DNA from: a virus
Reading direction: 5' to 3' (one strand)
IMG/VR virus record: IMGVR_UViG_3300018082_000024
Span: 1-27,329 of that record
Length of the DNA: 27,329 nucleotides
The position numbers were made by a program, and so were the translations under genes. Numbering within the stretch: the first letter of the stretch is position 1; each line of letters opens with the position of its first letter. Positions 15,821 through 22,750 of this stretch are shown in pieces. The notes beneath the pieces are model-generated. The model was not told where the DNA came from. It worked only from the letters and a program-made list of their open reading frames with translations, and made no database searches.

Positions 15821-16947
15821 CCTCGTAGACTCCCTCCATAGCCGCCGAAGCGCAGGCCAGAACCTACGCCACGACGGAAGATGGCGCGTTGGTATTCTTG
15901 CTCCGCTTCTGGTATCCCTTGAAACTCGCGTGCCTCGGTGTTCGCCGCCAATTCAAACGGCGTGAGGTTGCGCTGAGCCTGTGGTCCCTCGAAGCGGAGA
16001 TACGATGGCGTAGTTCCCTCACCCGCTGGTAATCCCGCCAGCTTGATAGGATCGCCCCGCTGGATTGCGGCCATGCTCGGCGGCATGGGGACGCCGCCTC
16101 CTCCTTGCGCCTGCCCGCTCATATCGACGCCGTAGCCACCGCCTGGGTTGGCTGACATATTAGGGATGCCACCTGCAGCGGCTCCTCCACCTTGAGCAAG
16201 CGTCGGAGCGAACTGGCCGAGGCCGACGTACTGCTGTGGGCTTCCTCTTAATAAGGAAAGGTAGGTGAGCGGTTGGGCTGTTCGAGCGGCCTGAATCTGC
16301 GTCTTCAGCTTCTCCTGCTCAAATTGCGGTAGTTCTAGCTGACTAAACTTCTGTCGCGCCAGATCGAGATAGCCCTGCTCCACCCCACCAGCGCCACCAG
16401 CCTTTTGCAGTCCAGTCAGGATACCCTGCTTAAAGGTAGGTTCATCAATAATCCCCAGGTCGAACGCCGCCTGCCAGTTCTTGTAATCGCCGGTGAAACC
16501 ACCGCCACCCGCTCCTTTCAGCAACTCCTGCTGAATGCGGGCACGATATTTGGCGGCGAGCGTTGTATCTCCGGCCTTATCGGCGGCAACAGCAGCAGCC
16601 TCCAAATCCTTCAGTTCCGCTTGGGAGAACCCACCAGCACCCGTTGTAGCGGGCATCGAGGCAATAACTCGTGGTTTCGTTCCTACCTGGCGCCCAAAAT
16701 CATCAAGGACTGGCTCATTCACGTAGACGGTGGTCTCACCGCCGAAGGTAAACGACTCGAAGCCCTCTGGTAGCCCTGCTGTCCCAGGAGTTGGAGGACG
16801 ATACCCGTATGCGTCCTCAATAGCGACGAGTTGCGCGTTGGCAGCATCATCAGTGAGAGATGCACGCGCTAAGGGCAGGAGCCCCGCGATAGCCCGATTT
16901 CTTTGCCCCGCCGGAATGACGCCTTGTTTGATGCCAGCGTCAACCAC
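15817..16947 (-). CDS. Gly/Ala-rich putative virion protein; start uncertain
   Basis: From the GTG at 16947 the product has 376 aa. It is helical at first (NRAIAGLLPLARASLTDDAA), then Gly/Ala/Gln-rich (about 250-300), with SYLRFEGPQAQRNLTPFELA and a Gly-rich end. It may be an internal virion, ejection or portal-associated protein; I do not recognise the family. The coding-like frame continues upstream (SSPQGNPEIDASEEADILKY) to just after the stop of the preceding gene without any ATG, GTG or TTG. GAGGAGG lies 8 bases before an in-frame CTG (16974), and AAGGAG lies 10 bases before an in-frame ACG (17043), so the true start may be non-canonical. The TGA overlaps the next ATG. Confidence 0.6.
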   Translation of the reverse strand: MVDAGIKQGVIPAGQRNRAIAGLLPLARASLTDDAANAQLVAIEDAYGYRPPTPGTAGLPEGFESFTFGGETTVYVNEPVLDDFGRQVGTKPRVIASMPATTGAGGFSQAELKDLEAAAVAADKAGDTTLAAKYRARIQQELLKGAGGGGFTGDYKNWQAAFDLGIIDEPTFKQGILTGLQKAGGAGGVEQGYLDLARQKFSQLELPQFEQEKLKTQIQAARTAQPLTYLSLLRGSPQQYVGLGQFAPTLAQGGGAAAGGIPNMSANPGGGYGVDMSGQAQGGGGVPMPPSMAAIQRGDPIKLAGLPAGEGTTPSYLRFEGPQAQRNLTPFELAANTEAREFQGIPEAEQEYQRAIFRRGVGSGLRFGGYGGSLRG

Positions 16948-17045
16948 ATCCTGAACATATTTCAGGATGTCCGCCTCCTCAGAGGCATCAATCTCGGGAT
17001 TGCCCTGCGGCGAGGAGGTCTGGACCCCAAATCTGAGTGCCGTGG

Positions 17046-17324
17046 CTACTGTGCTCCTTGTTGTTGCGCTTCCATCGCTAGCTCAGCCTGCGCCTCTTGC
17101 AACGCCTCGGCGATACAGACTTGGCACGGGATCGTCTCCCCGGGTTTATGCAGGCGGTTCTCAGCGTAGGCGTAGTCTTCGGGGCCGTACTTCCTTATAT
17201 CGAAGGTTGAAGGGATGCCAAACTCCTTCTGCATGGCGTCGTCAATGTCCTCGATCTGCTTGACCAGCAGGCGGTAGGCCTCCAGGACTACCTGCTCGAT
17301 GCTACTGGGCTGAGGCATCTTCAT
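17046..17324 (-). CDS. Hypothetical protein with CxxC, 92 aa
   Basis: The protein is mainly helical: SSIEQVVLEAYRLLVKQIED near the N-terminus, then a mixed segment with DIRKYGPEDYAYAENRLHKP, a single CQVC pair, and a Glu/Gln/Ala-rich C-terminal helix. It overlaps the preceding gene by 23 bp; a second ATG two codons in (17318) is an alternative start. It is placed in the operon between portal and the Gly-rich protein. One CxxC could be half of a metal site or a dimer site. The family is not recognised. Confidence 0.58.
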   Translation of the reverse strand: MKMPQPSSIEQVVLEAYRLLVKQIEDIDDAMQKEFGIPSTFDIRKYGPEDYAYAENRLHKPGETIPCQVCIAEALQEAQAELAMEAQQQGAQ

Positions 17325-17526
17325 ACTCGTGAATCTCGTCTAGCCATGAAAGCACGAGGCTACGGACATTCAGTTCATGTGTCTGCGGGAAAAACCGGTA
17401 TGCCTCACCTGAATTGTGCCACACCTTCCACCCAATCTCCGGCGTGTAATGCGGTTCAAATTTGATAACGACCCTACAATTATGCTCTAAACAAGGAACC
17501 GGTAGAACAAAAGGCCTGTAAATCAC
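17302..17526 (-). CDS. Hypothetical protein, 74 aa
   Basis: The GTG start overlaps the TGA of the previous gene (GTGA). The sequence starts with hydrophobic IYRPFVLPVPCLEH, then mixed strands (RVVIKFEPHYTPEIGWKVWH) and an acidic C-terminal helix (LVLSWLDEIHEYEDASAQ). There are two Cys but no metal-site spacing. It is a small operon member of unknown function. Confidence 0.52.
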   Translation of the reverse strand: MIYRPFVLPVPCLEHNCRVVIKFEPHYTPEIGWKVWHNSGEAYRFFPQTHELNVRSLVLSWLDEIHEYEDASAQ

Positions 17527-17723
17527 GGCCTCACCACCCTTTGTCCTTCGCTTGTTCTAGGCTTGGCGATTGCTTCTATCTCTTCTTCAGTAAGACCTTC
17601 CAACTGAGCCGCCTTCCGAATAATCACTTCATCATCTGGCATGAGGCCCAGAGGAGAATGGAACAAGCGATCCAATAGGATAACTACCGCTTGGCGCTGC
17701 AATTCCTCCAATGGTCTTGTCAC
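17523..17723 (-). CDS. Hypothetical helical protein, 66 aa
   Basis: The GTG start overlaps the portal TGA by 4 bp (GTGA), and the stop overlaps the next GTG in the same way. The sequence is helical and charged (PLEELQRQAVVILLDRLFHS, then ADEEV-like region with EGLTEEEIEAIAKPR). Its place right after portal suggests a minor head or portal-associated role, but no family is evident. Confidence 0.55.
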   Translation of the reverse strand: MTRPLEELQRQAVVILLDRLFHSPLGLMPDDEVIIRKAAQLEGLTEEEIEAIAKPRTSEGQRVVRP

Positions 17724-19507
17724 GGCCCATACCTCCGTTGTCCCTCGCTTTCACCAGCCATCGCGTTCTCCAGCTCGCTCACTCGGAGCGCCTCGGCTTC
17801 AGGGGAGCCTGGCGGCTGGTAGATGCGCCCCATCTCAGAGGGTGAGGCGCCCATGCCGGTGAGGTCGCCCGTGCTCATGGCGCTTCCCTTGCCGTTCCTG
17901 CCTGTTTGGGCAGCGCTACGGTCGGCGACAATCAAACCACGGTCAATCAGGTAGCGTTCATAGAGCTTGCCAACGGCCTTGGCGACGATGGGCTGATTGG
18001 CGGCGGCGGCGTCCTCCGACCGTCGTTTGGCGATTTCGGAGATGGGGTCCTGTACCTTGTAGCCGTCCCGTAGGTACTTCTCCTGCGAGATGCCGCCGGC
18101 CTGCCAGTGCTCAAGGGCGGCCCCAGCTTGGCGGTCCATGTCTTCCGGCGGGCCTGCTAGCAGCTCGATCTCGACCGAGTAGGCACCGTCTATGTCCTCA
18201 GAGGTCACGAGCTGGTCCACGTCGTTCCCGTATGGGGAGCGGCCGTAGACCCTTACCCCTTTAGGAAAGACCTCATCCACGATATGCAGCGCCGTGCTCG
18301 TGGCCTGCTCGAACATGCCCTTAGCAGCCAATAATACCGACTCAAAGCGCATTCGTGCCTCCTGGAGTTGGAGGCTGGATTCGGCGGCGGAACTGGTGCC
18401 AGGCTGACGAATACCGGCAATGATGGAGGGAGCGGTATCCCTTGCCAATTCGCCGCGTTGCCATTCCATCATGCGCCACAGGTCGGGAGCGACATCGAGT
18501 TCGATGAGGGGCTTGATGTCCACGTCAGGGGGCACATACTGGGTCTCGCCCGAGCCAGGCCGCAGGTCGGTCATATCCTCGCGGTTCACTCTTAAGGAAG
18601 GGATGATGATCTGATTGACGATGACGTGGCCCATCGCGTACTGTCTGCTCCGTTCGATGATGGCCTCGCGGTGCTGGGTAAGGAGGCCGCGCATGATGTT
18701 CTCCGGTTTCCCCGTGAGATCCCAGAGGCCGTTGCCGCCGATCTTTATGGCGTAGGGCAGGCCAAACATGGTCTTCTTCTTTAATAATGGGTCGCGATCA
18801 CCCTTTCTGAAGATGGCAAATTGCTCATCCTCCCACCATTCCTCCATCTCGTACTCGGTGTCGTCAGCAATATCGCGGGGCAGGTCGCCATCCAGAATCT
18901 CGATCTCTTCTTTGATCTGGTAGCCCCATTTCTTGTAGGTGTCGGTGACCCAGCGAGGCTTGTTGGGGCCGAGGTCCCAGGTGAGCCAAGCGGGATTGGG
19001 CGCGGTGACCCAGAAGGGGAACTGGAGGTGCTGGCCTCGCTCCCAGCGTCTCGTCCGCTTCTTATAGTCCTCGTCCGCTTCACCCATGTCCTGCTTAGGA
19101 GGCTGCTCCTCGTAGCAATCCACGTTGGGGAGGGTTTTGAGGGCGCCCATATCGGTGGCGAAGAGGTTCTTGATAGCCTGCCGGCCGGGGTTTATCTGAC
19201 TCGTTTGCCAGACCATATGCCAGTAGCCGGTGCCCCACTTGCTCCGCTTCTCGGCATCGTCGATGTCCTGGGCAGAGACAGCCTTAGCGTTGACCTTGAG
19301 GTAGCGGATGAGGACATGATCAGTGGGCTCATCCACGATCCGCTGGGCGTCGCCAAGTTTGAGGGCAGGTTGGCCTTCGGGGAACTGCGCGTAGAGGAAC
19401 TCGTTCCGGTAGAGGGACTGGGCGGCGATGACCTGGGTGCGGAACTGGCCGAACTGGCGGTTCGCCAAGTCGATGGTGCGGCGCATGACGAGGTTGGAGG
19501 TGGTCAC
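17720..19507 (-). CDS. Portal protein
   Basis: The product has 595 aa. It starts at a GTG overlapping the TGA of the 89-aa gene (GTGA). The N-terminal half is mixed alpha/beta with charged acidic segments (DGDLPRDIADDTEYEMEEWW). The middle has HREAIIERSRQYAMG, then IIAGIRQPGTSSAAESSLQL and QEARMRFESVLLAAKGMFEQ at about 361-402. That last pattern (Gly/Ser-Ser-Ala-x-x-Ser followed by a long helix) is characteristic of phage portals. The C-terminus is Ala/Arg/Gln-rich. The portal forms the dodecameric DNA gate at one capsid vertex and binds terminase. Length and position two genes after TerL fit. Confidence 0.82.
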   Translation of the reverse strand: MTTSNLVMRRTIDLANRQFGQFRTQVIAAQSLYRNEFLYAQFPEGQPALKLGDAQRIVDEPTDHVLIRYLKVNAKAVSAQDIDDAEKRSKWGTGYWHMVWQTSQINPGRQAIKNLFATDMGALKTLPNVDCYEEQPPKQDMGEADEDYKKRTRRWERGQHLQFPFWVTAPNPAWLTWDLGPNKPRWVTDTYKKWGYQIKEEIEILDGDLPRDIADDTEYEMEEWWEDEQFAIFRKGDRDPLLKKKTMFGLPYAIKIGGNGLWDLTGKPENIMRGLLTQHREAIIERSRQYAMGHVIVNQIIIPSLRVNREDMTDLRPGSGETQYVPPDVDIKPLIELDVAPDLWRMMEWQRGELARDTAPSIIAGIRQPGTSSAAESSLQLQEARMRFESVLLAAKGMFEQATSTALHIVDEVFPKGVRVYGRSPYGNDVDQLVTSEDIDGAYSVEIELLAGPPEDMDRQAGAALEHWQAGGISQEKYLRDGYKVQDPISEIAKRRSEDAAAANQPIVAKAVGKLYERYLIDRGLIVADRSAAQTGRNGKGSAMSTGDLTGMGASPSEMGRIYQPPGSPEAEALRVSELENAMAGESEGQRRYGP

Positions 19508-19773
19508 AGTAGGCGATACTCCCCATGCTCGAGTACGTACAAATCGTCGTGTACGTCCTCATCGCTTCCTATCATAAAGGAGGGAACGATACGCTTTTCG
19601 GCCAACAGACGGCCCATCAGATCAGGGTATAATTCCATCAAAGCAACAATATGTAACGGGTGAAACACCAAAGGGCGGTCAGGAGCAGTGGATCTGAGGA
19701 TCGCTTCATCCATATCCATCGTTATTGCGAGTCCCACGCCGTCATCGCGCTCAAACATCACTTTATAACTCAC
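19504..19773 (-). CDS. Hypothetical protein between TerL and portal, 89 aa
   Basis: I place the start at the GTG at 19773, which overlaps the TerL TGA by 4 bp (GTGA). The frame is open further upstream, but only as an Arg/Gly-rich shadow of terL. The protein reads SYKVMFERDDGVGLAITMDM near the start, then an LHIVALMELYPDLMGRLL helix and an acidic segment (GSDEDVHDDLYVLEHGEY). The stop overlaps the portal GTG. The function is unknown; a small packaging or portal cofactor is possible. Confidence 0.6.
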   Translation of the reverse strand: MSYKVMFERDDGVGLAITMDMDEAILRSTAPDRPLVFHPLHIVALMELYPDLMGRLLAEKRIVPSFMIGSDEDVHDDLYVLEHGEYRLL

Positions 19774-21119
19774 GCTACGCCTACCCAGCGCTTCGGCTTG
19801 CCCAATTTCTGGCTCCCGCTCTGGCCGATAACGTGCGTCAAGACAAACCCCCCTGCGTCGTAGGCGTGATCCTCCGTCTTCTCCACGTCCTCGTAGCCCT
19901 GCGCGGCGTCGCGGTACTGCAATCTCGGCAACTCCCAAATCAACCGTGTACAGGTATTGAATATGTACAATCTAGGCGCAGGCGCCTGATGCGTCAAATA
20001 ATGAATGCGCTCGGGGCTCTGTTGGAGGGCCAGTTTCCAGGCTTGCAACCTATTTGCCCGGGTGCTGCCTCGGTCGGCTGGGCCTTCGGAGGCGAGCATG
20101 ATGTGACCGAGCCACCTGCCAAACTCCTTGAAGGCTGACCATTCGAGGGGCCGCTCAAGGTCCCTTACCATCGCCATTCTTGGGTCAACCCAGGTGCCGA
20201 TCAGCCGGTCTCCTTGGCTCATGGCGGCAATGGCCTTGGCGTTGGTCTCGGCGTTCTGCCCGCGCTGTTCGTACTCTCGGAACACAAAATAGTTGCCATC
20301 AGGGTCCTGCGTCATCCACTCGCAGACGGTGGGAGCGTTGGTGCCGTAGTCGATGCCTCTCCAGACAGGCCAGCTCCTTGGAATCTCGAACGGCGTCACG
20401 ACATGGACTTCAGAATCGAACTCGGGGAGGGCCTGGCCCTCGAACACATCGCGTGAGCCCAGGATGAGGCGCCGGTATTGGTCCTCGGTGTAGCTCTTCC
20501 TTCTGCTATCCTCGAAGTCCGCTGGCAGATTCCCAGCGTTGTCCGTCCAGAGGCTCTGAATGAAGACGAACTCGTCCGGGTACTTGCTCTCCATAGCGTA
20601 GAACCAGTCCATGCGTGGGCTAGGGTTCCAGGTAAGCAGCATCCGGTAACGAGGCCGCTCCCCATTGGGAAGAATCTGACGGAGCCGTCCATTGAGCAGT
20701 CGCACCGTGTTCTCCGGCACTTCCTCCACCTGATCGACGGCGATGCAGCCGTACTCAGCGGATGGGGAGTAGTCCTTGAGCCCAAGAAACGTGACGCGGC
20801 TGCCGTTGTGGAACCGTGTCCAGGCAGGAGCGGACCGATAAATCTGAGCGACCTCACCCTGGGCAACGAGACGGTGGAACAGATCATAAATCTGGGTAGG
20901 AGCCATAACGTCGGAGTAGTCGTAGCGAGCGATAACGCACTCGATGCCCGGATACTTGCGCATCACGAGGATGGTGACCATCGCTTCCCAGAAGGTCTTG
21001 CCACCACCCTCCGCCCCACCATACCCCGTCCAGCGAGCCCGTACCGCTGTCGCCTCCCGTTGCTTGGGATTGGGCGGCTTTTCCGCAGCAAGAATTTGAC
21101 GAGGCGCAGCAACAGCCAT
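19770..21119 (-). CDS. terL: Terminase large subunit
   Basis: The product has 449 aa. It holds an N-terminal ATPase and C-terminal nuclease, the motor that packages DNA through the portal. Walker A is GGAEGGGKT (34-42). Walker B is CIAVDQVEE (about 125-133) with D129 and the following Glu. A coupling-type motif, LLTWNPSP, lies at about 161-168. The nuclease part shows RGIDYGTN (D257), GTWVDPRM (D312) and DHAYDAGG (D421), the acidic triad expected of an RNase H-like fold. The sequence NPKQREATAVRARWTGYGGA is typical of the adenine-binding entry. It starts 4 bases after a 65-aa gene. It is the clearest gene of the window. Confidence 0.93.
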   Translation of the reverse strand: MAVAAPRQILAAEKPPNPKQREATAVRARWTGYGGAEGGGKTFWEAMVTILVMRKYPGIECVIARYDYSDVMAPTQIYDLFHRLVAQGEVAQIYRSAPAWTRFHNGSRVTFLGLKDYSPSAEYGCIAVDQVEEVPENTVRLLNGRLRQILPNGERPRYRMLLTWNPSPRMDWFYAMESKYPDEFVFIQSLWTDNAGNLPADFEDSRRKSYTEDQYRRLILGSRDVFEGQALPEFDSEVHVVTPFEIPRSWPVWRGIDYGTNAPTVCEWMTQDPDGNYFVFREYEQRGQNAETNAKAIAAMSQGDRLIGTWVDPRMAMVRDLERPLEWSAFKEFGRWLGHIMLASEGPADRGSTRANRLQAWKLALQQSPERIHYLTHQAPAPRLYIFNTCTRLIWELPRLQYRDAAQGYEDVEKTEDHAYDAGGFVLTHVIGQSGSQKLGKPKRWVGVA

Positions 21120-21123
21120 TTAG

Positions 21124-21321
21124 CTACGTTTTAGCAGACTTGACAGGAACCTTGCAATCAGCGTAGATTCGCGTCAATCGAATAGCAGGGTATTCCCGTT
21201 TGGTGTTTGGAGTCTCGTCTACGCCGTCCCAGAAACCCCTAACCGCCGTGAGGCCGGAGCCGAGAGCGTAGATACTCAGCAATGAGCGTCGTGGCCCACT
21301 CACCGTAAACGGGGGTACCAT
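21124..21321 (-). CDS. Hypothetical basic protein, 65 aa
   Basis: The ATG is preceded by TAGGAGGGG, which includes the stop of the previous gene, so the site is strong but close. The protein is basic with no motif: MVPPFTVSGPRRSLLSIYAL, then AIRLTRIYADCKVPVKSAKT. It ends 4 bases before terL. It is plausible as a small operon gene, but the translation is not distinctive and could be partly spurious. Confidence 0.42.
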   Translation of the reverse strand: MVPPFTVSGPRRSLLSIYALGSGLTAVRGFWDGVDETPNTKREYPAIRLTRIYADCKVPVKSAKT

Positions 21322-21327
21322 CCCCTC

Positions 21328-21543
21328 CTAGCCCCACTTACTCGGACGTACTCTTAGCTTCCCCCTGCGAAACACTACCTTCAATCCCTTCGCCGCCATC
21401 AGCTGCGTACTCGTCGGGTAAATCTTCTCCTCACCACAGAACTTGCAAACGCCGTAGTTCTGCTTCTGCTTCTGGCCGTTCACCTCAATGAACCGCCAAG
21501 CAATCGCCTCTTGATGCGCCCCTGTCGGACTACCATCACACAT
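21328..21543 (-). CDS. Small zinc-ribbon-like protein
   Basis: The 71-aa product contains AIAWRFIEVNGQKQKQNYG, then VCKFCGEEKIYPTS, a single CxxC in the style of small phage zinc ribbons (W..I..NG....GVCK.CG), with a basic C-terminus (VFRRGKLRVRPSKWG). A GGGAG lies very close to the ATG. It is downstream of the promoter at 21565-21592 and upstream of terL. A nucleic-acid-binding role is plausible. Confidence 0.6.
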   Translation of the reverse strand: MCDGSPTGAHQEAIAWRFIEVNGQKQKQNYGVCKFCGEEKIYPTSTQLMAAKGLKVVFRRGKLRVRPSKWG

Positions 21544-21564
21544 AACTCCCTTTTTACCGCTTCT

Positions 21565-21592
21565 ACTATAAAAAGTAAATCGTCCACCTCAA
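21565..21592 (-). promoter_or_regulatory. Candidate promoter for the terL transcript
   Basis: On the minus strand, TTGAGG (21592-21587) and TATAGT (21570-21565) are separated by 16 bp. The -10 is five of six to consensus and the -35 four of six. It lies about 22 bp upstream of the 71-aa gene that leads to terL. Confidence 0.5.
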
Positions 21593-21783
21593 TCCCCTTT
21601 TCCTGGGATCGCAGTAAATGTGAGACGCCCTACCGAGACGTGGCCCGGCCTCACTCCCCAAGCCTTCGTTTGATGGGGCGAAGCCAATACATACGCTCAC
21701 GTCAGCATTAGAGTATGAGAGCGTAGCGGCAGCGGTGTAACGCATAGTCTAGGGCTTGGTACGATTGCGGTCACGCAGTGGGC

Positions 21784-21876
21784 TGTAAGGTAACGCTTGT
21801 AAGGTTGTAAGAATGCAGCGTCGCTATTCGTACCTTATGTTGCCTTATAGGTTTAGGTGCTTACGTTAGCTTACAA
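21784..21876. repeat. GTAAG direct and inverted repeat array
   Basis: TGTAAGG occurs at 21784-21790 and 21798-21804, and TGTAAG at 21806-21811. The opposite orientation appears as CTTAC at 21860-21864 and 21870-21874, the latter within GCTTACAA. The longest pair is GTAAGGTAACG (21785-21795) against CGTTAGCTTAC (21864-21874), 10 of 11 positions complementary. This organisation looks like binding sites for a DNA-binding protein, for example TerS at a pac site. Confidence 0.6.
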
Positions 21877-21892
21877 TGTTTCACGTGAAACT
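21877..21892. promoter_or_regulatory. parS-like centromere site
   Basis: TGTTTCACGTGAAACT contains a perfect 14-bp palindrome (21878-21891) and differs from the bacterial chromosomal ParB-binding consensus TGTTNCACGTGAAACA only at the last base. It overlaps the terS stop codon. No parA or parB gene is in the window, so binding would be by a host protein or one encoded elsewhere. Confidence 0.65.
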
Positions 21893-22286
21893 AAGGCTCC
21901 GGCCACTCGGTCTTGACGATAACTTGGTTGACGTTCTGGACTGAGACTCCACCCATACCACGACCTGCTACCTTATCATCAAGTATGCCAAGAGCGACTG
22001 CGAGATCACGCAACTCGCCGGGTTTCACGCTGTCGATAGCGACCTCGAAGCGCTCTGTTAGCTTCGATAACAGGTGCTCACGGCGTATCTGCAAGCCTTC
22101 CTGGACCTGCTCACGCGGCGCTTCTCCTCTTTCATGGGCAACGGACGCCTCCCGGGCGAGGGAGGCTAAGGCACGTCTCACAGTTATCTCTGCGATACCG
22201 ACTTGTCTAGCAGCGGTCTTAGGTGGAACGCCTTGTTCAATAAGGGCTAAGGCTTGAGCGCGTTCTTCGGTCTTCTCGGGATTCAT
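21891..22286 (-). CDS. terS: Terminase small subunit (probable)
   Basis: The product has 131 aa. Residues about 11-42 form a helix-turn-helix (ALALIEQGVPPKTAARQVGI, then AEITVRRALASLAR), as in DNA-recognition domains of small terminases. A long charged helical middle (VQEGLQIRREHLLSKLTERF) can support oligomer formation, and GELRDLAVALGILDDKVAG is a pattern seen in TerS-type proteins. It is the first gene of the minus-strand virion module, with terL downstream after two small genes. A transcription regulator with a similar HTH is the alternative. Confidence 0.68.
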   Translation of the reverse strand: MNPEKTEERAQALALIEQGVPPKTAARQVGIAEITVRRALASLAREASVAHERGEAPREQVQEGLQIRREHLLSKLTERFEVAIDSVKPGELRDLAVALGILDDKVAGRGMGGVSVQNVNQVIVKTEWPEP

Positions 22287-22440
22287 AAGGTCACTCTAAG
22301 TGAACGGTGCAGCGGCGACAAGTTTTACACGGTATTGGGCAAAACTCTCACACTTATTGGTGGGTAGCATGGTTGACATGGATAGCGCGGTATACTATAG
22401 TTAGGGTATCAAGCGGTAACGAGACATCGGAGGTAAGACG
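22287..22440. promoter_or_regulatory. Divergent intergenic control region
   Basis: This 154-bp spacer separates the minus-strand virion genes from the plus-strand early genes. It includes a strong plus-strand promoter (22373-22401), a palindromic TTCACTTAGAGTGA just upstream of terS, and an inverted repeat AGTTTT...AAAACT (about 22321-22346). No convincing minus-strand promoter is seen. Confidence 0.5.
22373..22401 (+). promoter_or_regulatory. Strong sigma70-type early promoter
   Basis: TTGACA (22373-22378) and TATAGT (22396-22401) are separated by exactly 17 bp; the -35 is perfect and the -10 five of six. Expected start of transcription is near 22408, about 33 bases before the first plus-strand ATG. 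Confidence 0.72.
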
Positions 22441-22686
22441 ATGGCATACACATTCCAGACATGCGACTGCGGAGTAGCACACGATACCGCTCACCACTTC
22501 TACGTGAGCGTCCTCGACGGCAACCGCAAAGGCTACCTACTAGGTCCGTATGACACGCACCAAGAAGCACTAGACAACGTGAAGCGTGGAACCAAGATGG
22601 CATACGACAGTGATACCAAGGCTCCCTGGTACGCCTACGGAACCGCCAGCACCGAACGAATCCTCAAGACGGTATTCGGAGCATAA
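22441..22686 (+). CDS. Small early phage protein, 81 aa
   Basis: GGAGGT lies 6 bases before the ATG. The protein has AHHFYVSVLDGNRKGYLLGP, then YDTHQEALDNVKRGTKMA and APWYAYGTAS. The pattern FYVS..DG...GLL.GPY.TH..AL...A.YAYGTAS is familiar from small phage proteins of unknown function. It is the first gene after the strong promoter, and a stable hairpin follows it, so it may be transcribed at a higher level than the genes behind it. Confidence 0.7.
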   Translation: MAYTFQTCDCGVAHDTAHHFYVSVLDGNRKGYLLGPYDTHQEALDNVKRGTKMAYDSDTKAPWYAYGTASTERILKTVFGA

Positions 22687-22699
22687 CCAACAAAGCGGC

Positions 22700-22724
22700 G
22701 GGCTCCCTCTAGTCCAGGGAGCCC
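22700..22724 (+). terminator. Stable hairpin after the first early gene
   Basis: GGGCTCCCT (22700-22708) and AGGGAGCCC (22716-22724) form a perfect 9-bp stem with a 7-base loop. No U-run follows (ATAGACAC), so it may be a weak or partial terminator, or an mRNA-stabilising hairpin that separates the first gene from the rest. Confidence 0.42.
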
Positions 22725-22750
22725 ATAGACACAACGACTAGGGGGTCGAA

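Larger units (their letters stand above)
21544..21890. other. 347-bp non-coding segment between terS and terL
   Basis: No credible gene is seen on either strand. From left to right it holds the candidate promoter at 21565-21592, an unremarkable GC-rich stretch (about 21,620-21,780), a block of GTAAG/CTTAC repeats (21,784-21,876), and a parS-like palindrome at 21,877-21,892. The location between the terminase genes suits a packaging or segregation site. Confidence 0.6.

Noticed and set aside
18821-19663. Long plus-strand frame (280 codons) opposite the portal gene
   Set aside because: It mirrors the portal codon pattern, has no ribosome binding site, low-complexity hydrophobic and Gly-rich translation, and crosses two good minus-strand genes.
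22391-22396. TATACT as the -10 of the early promoter
   Set aside because: It would be only 12 bp from TTGACA; TATAGT at 22396-22401 gives the correct 17-bp spacing.
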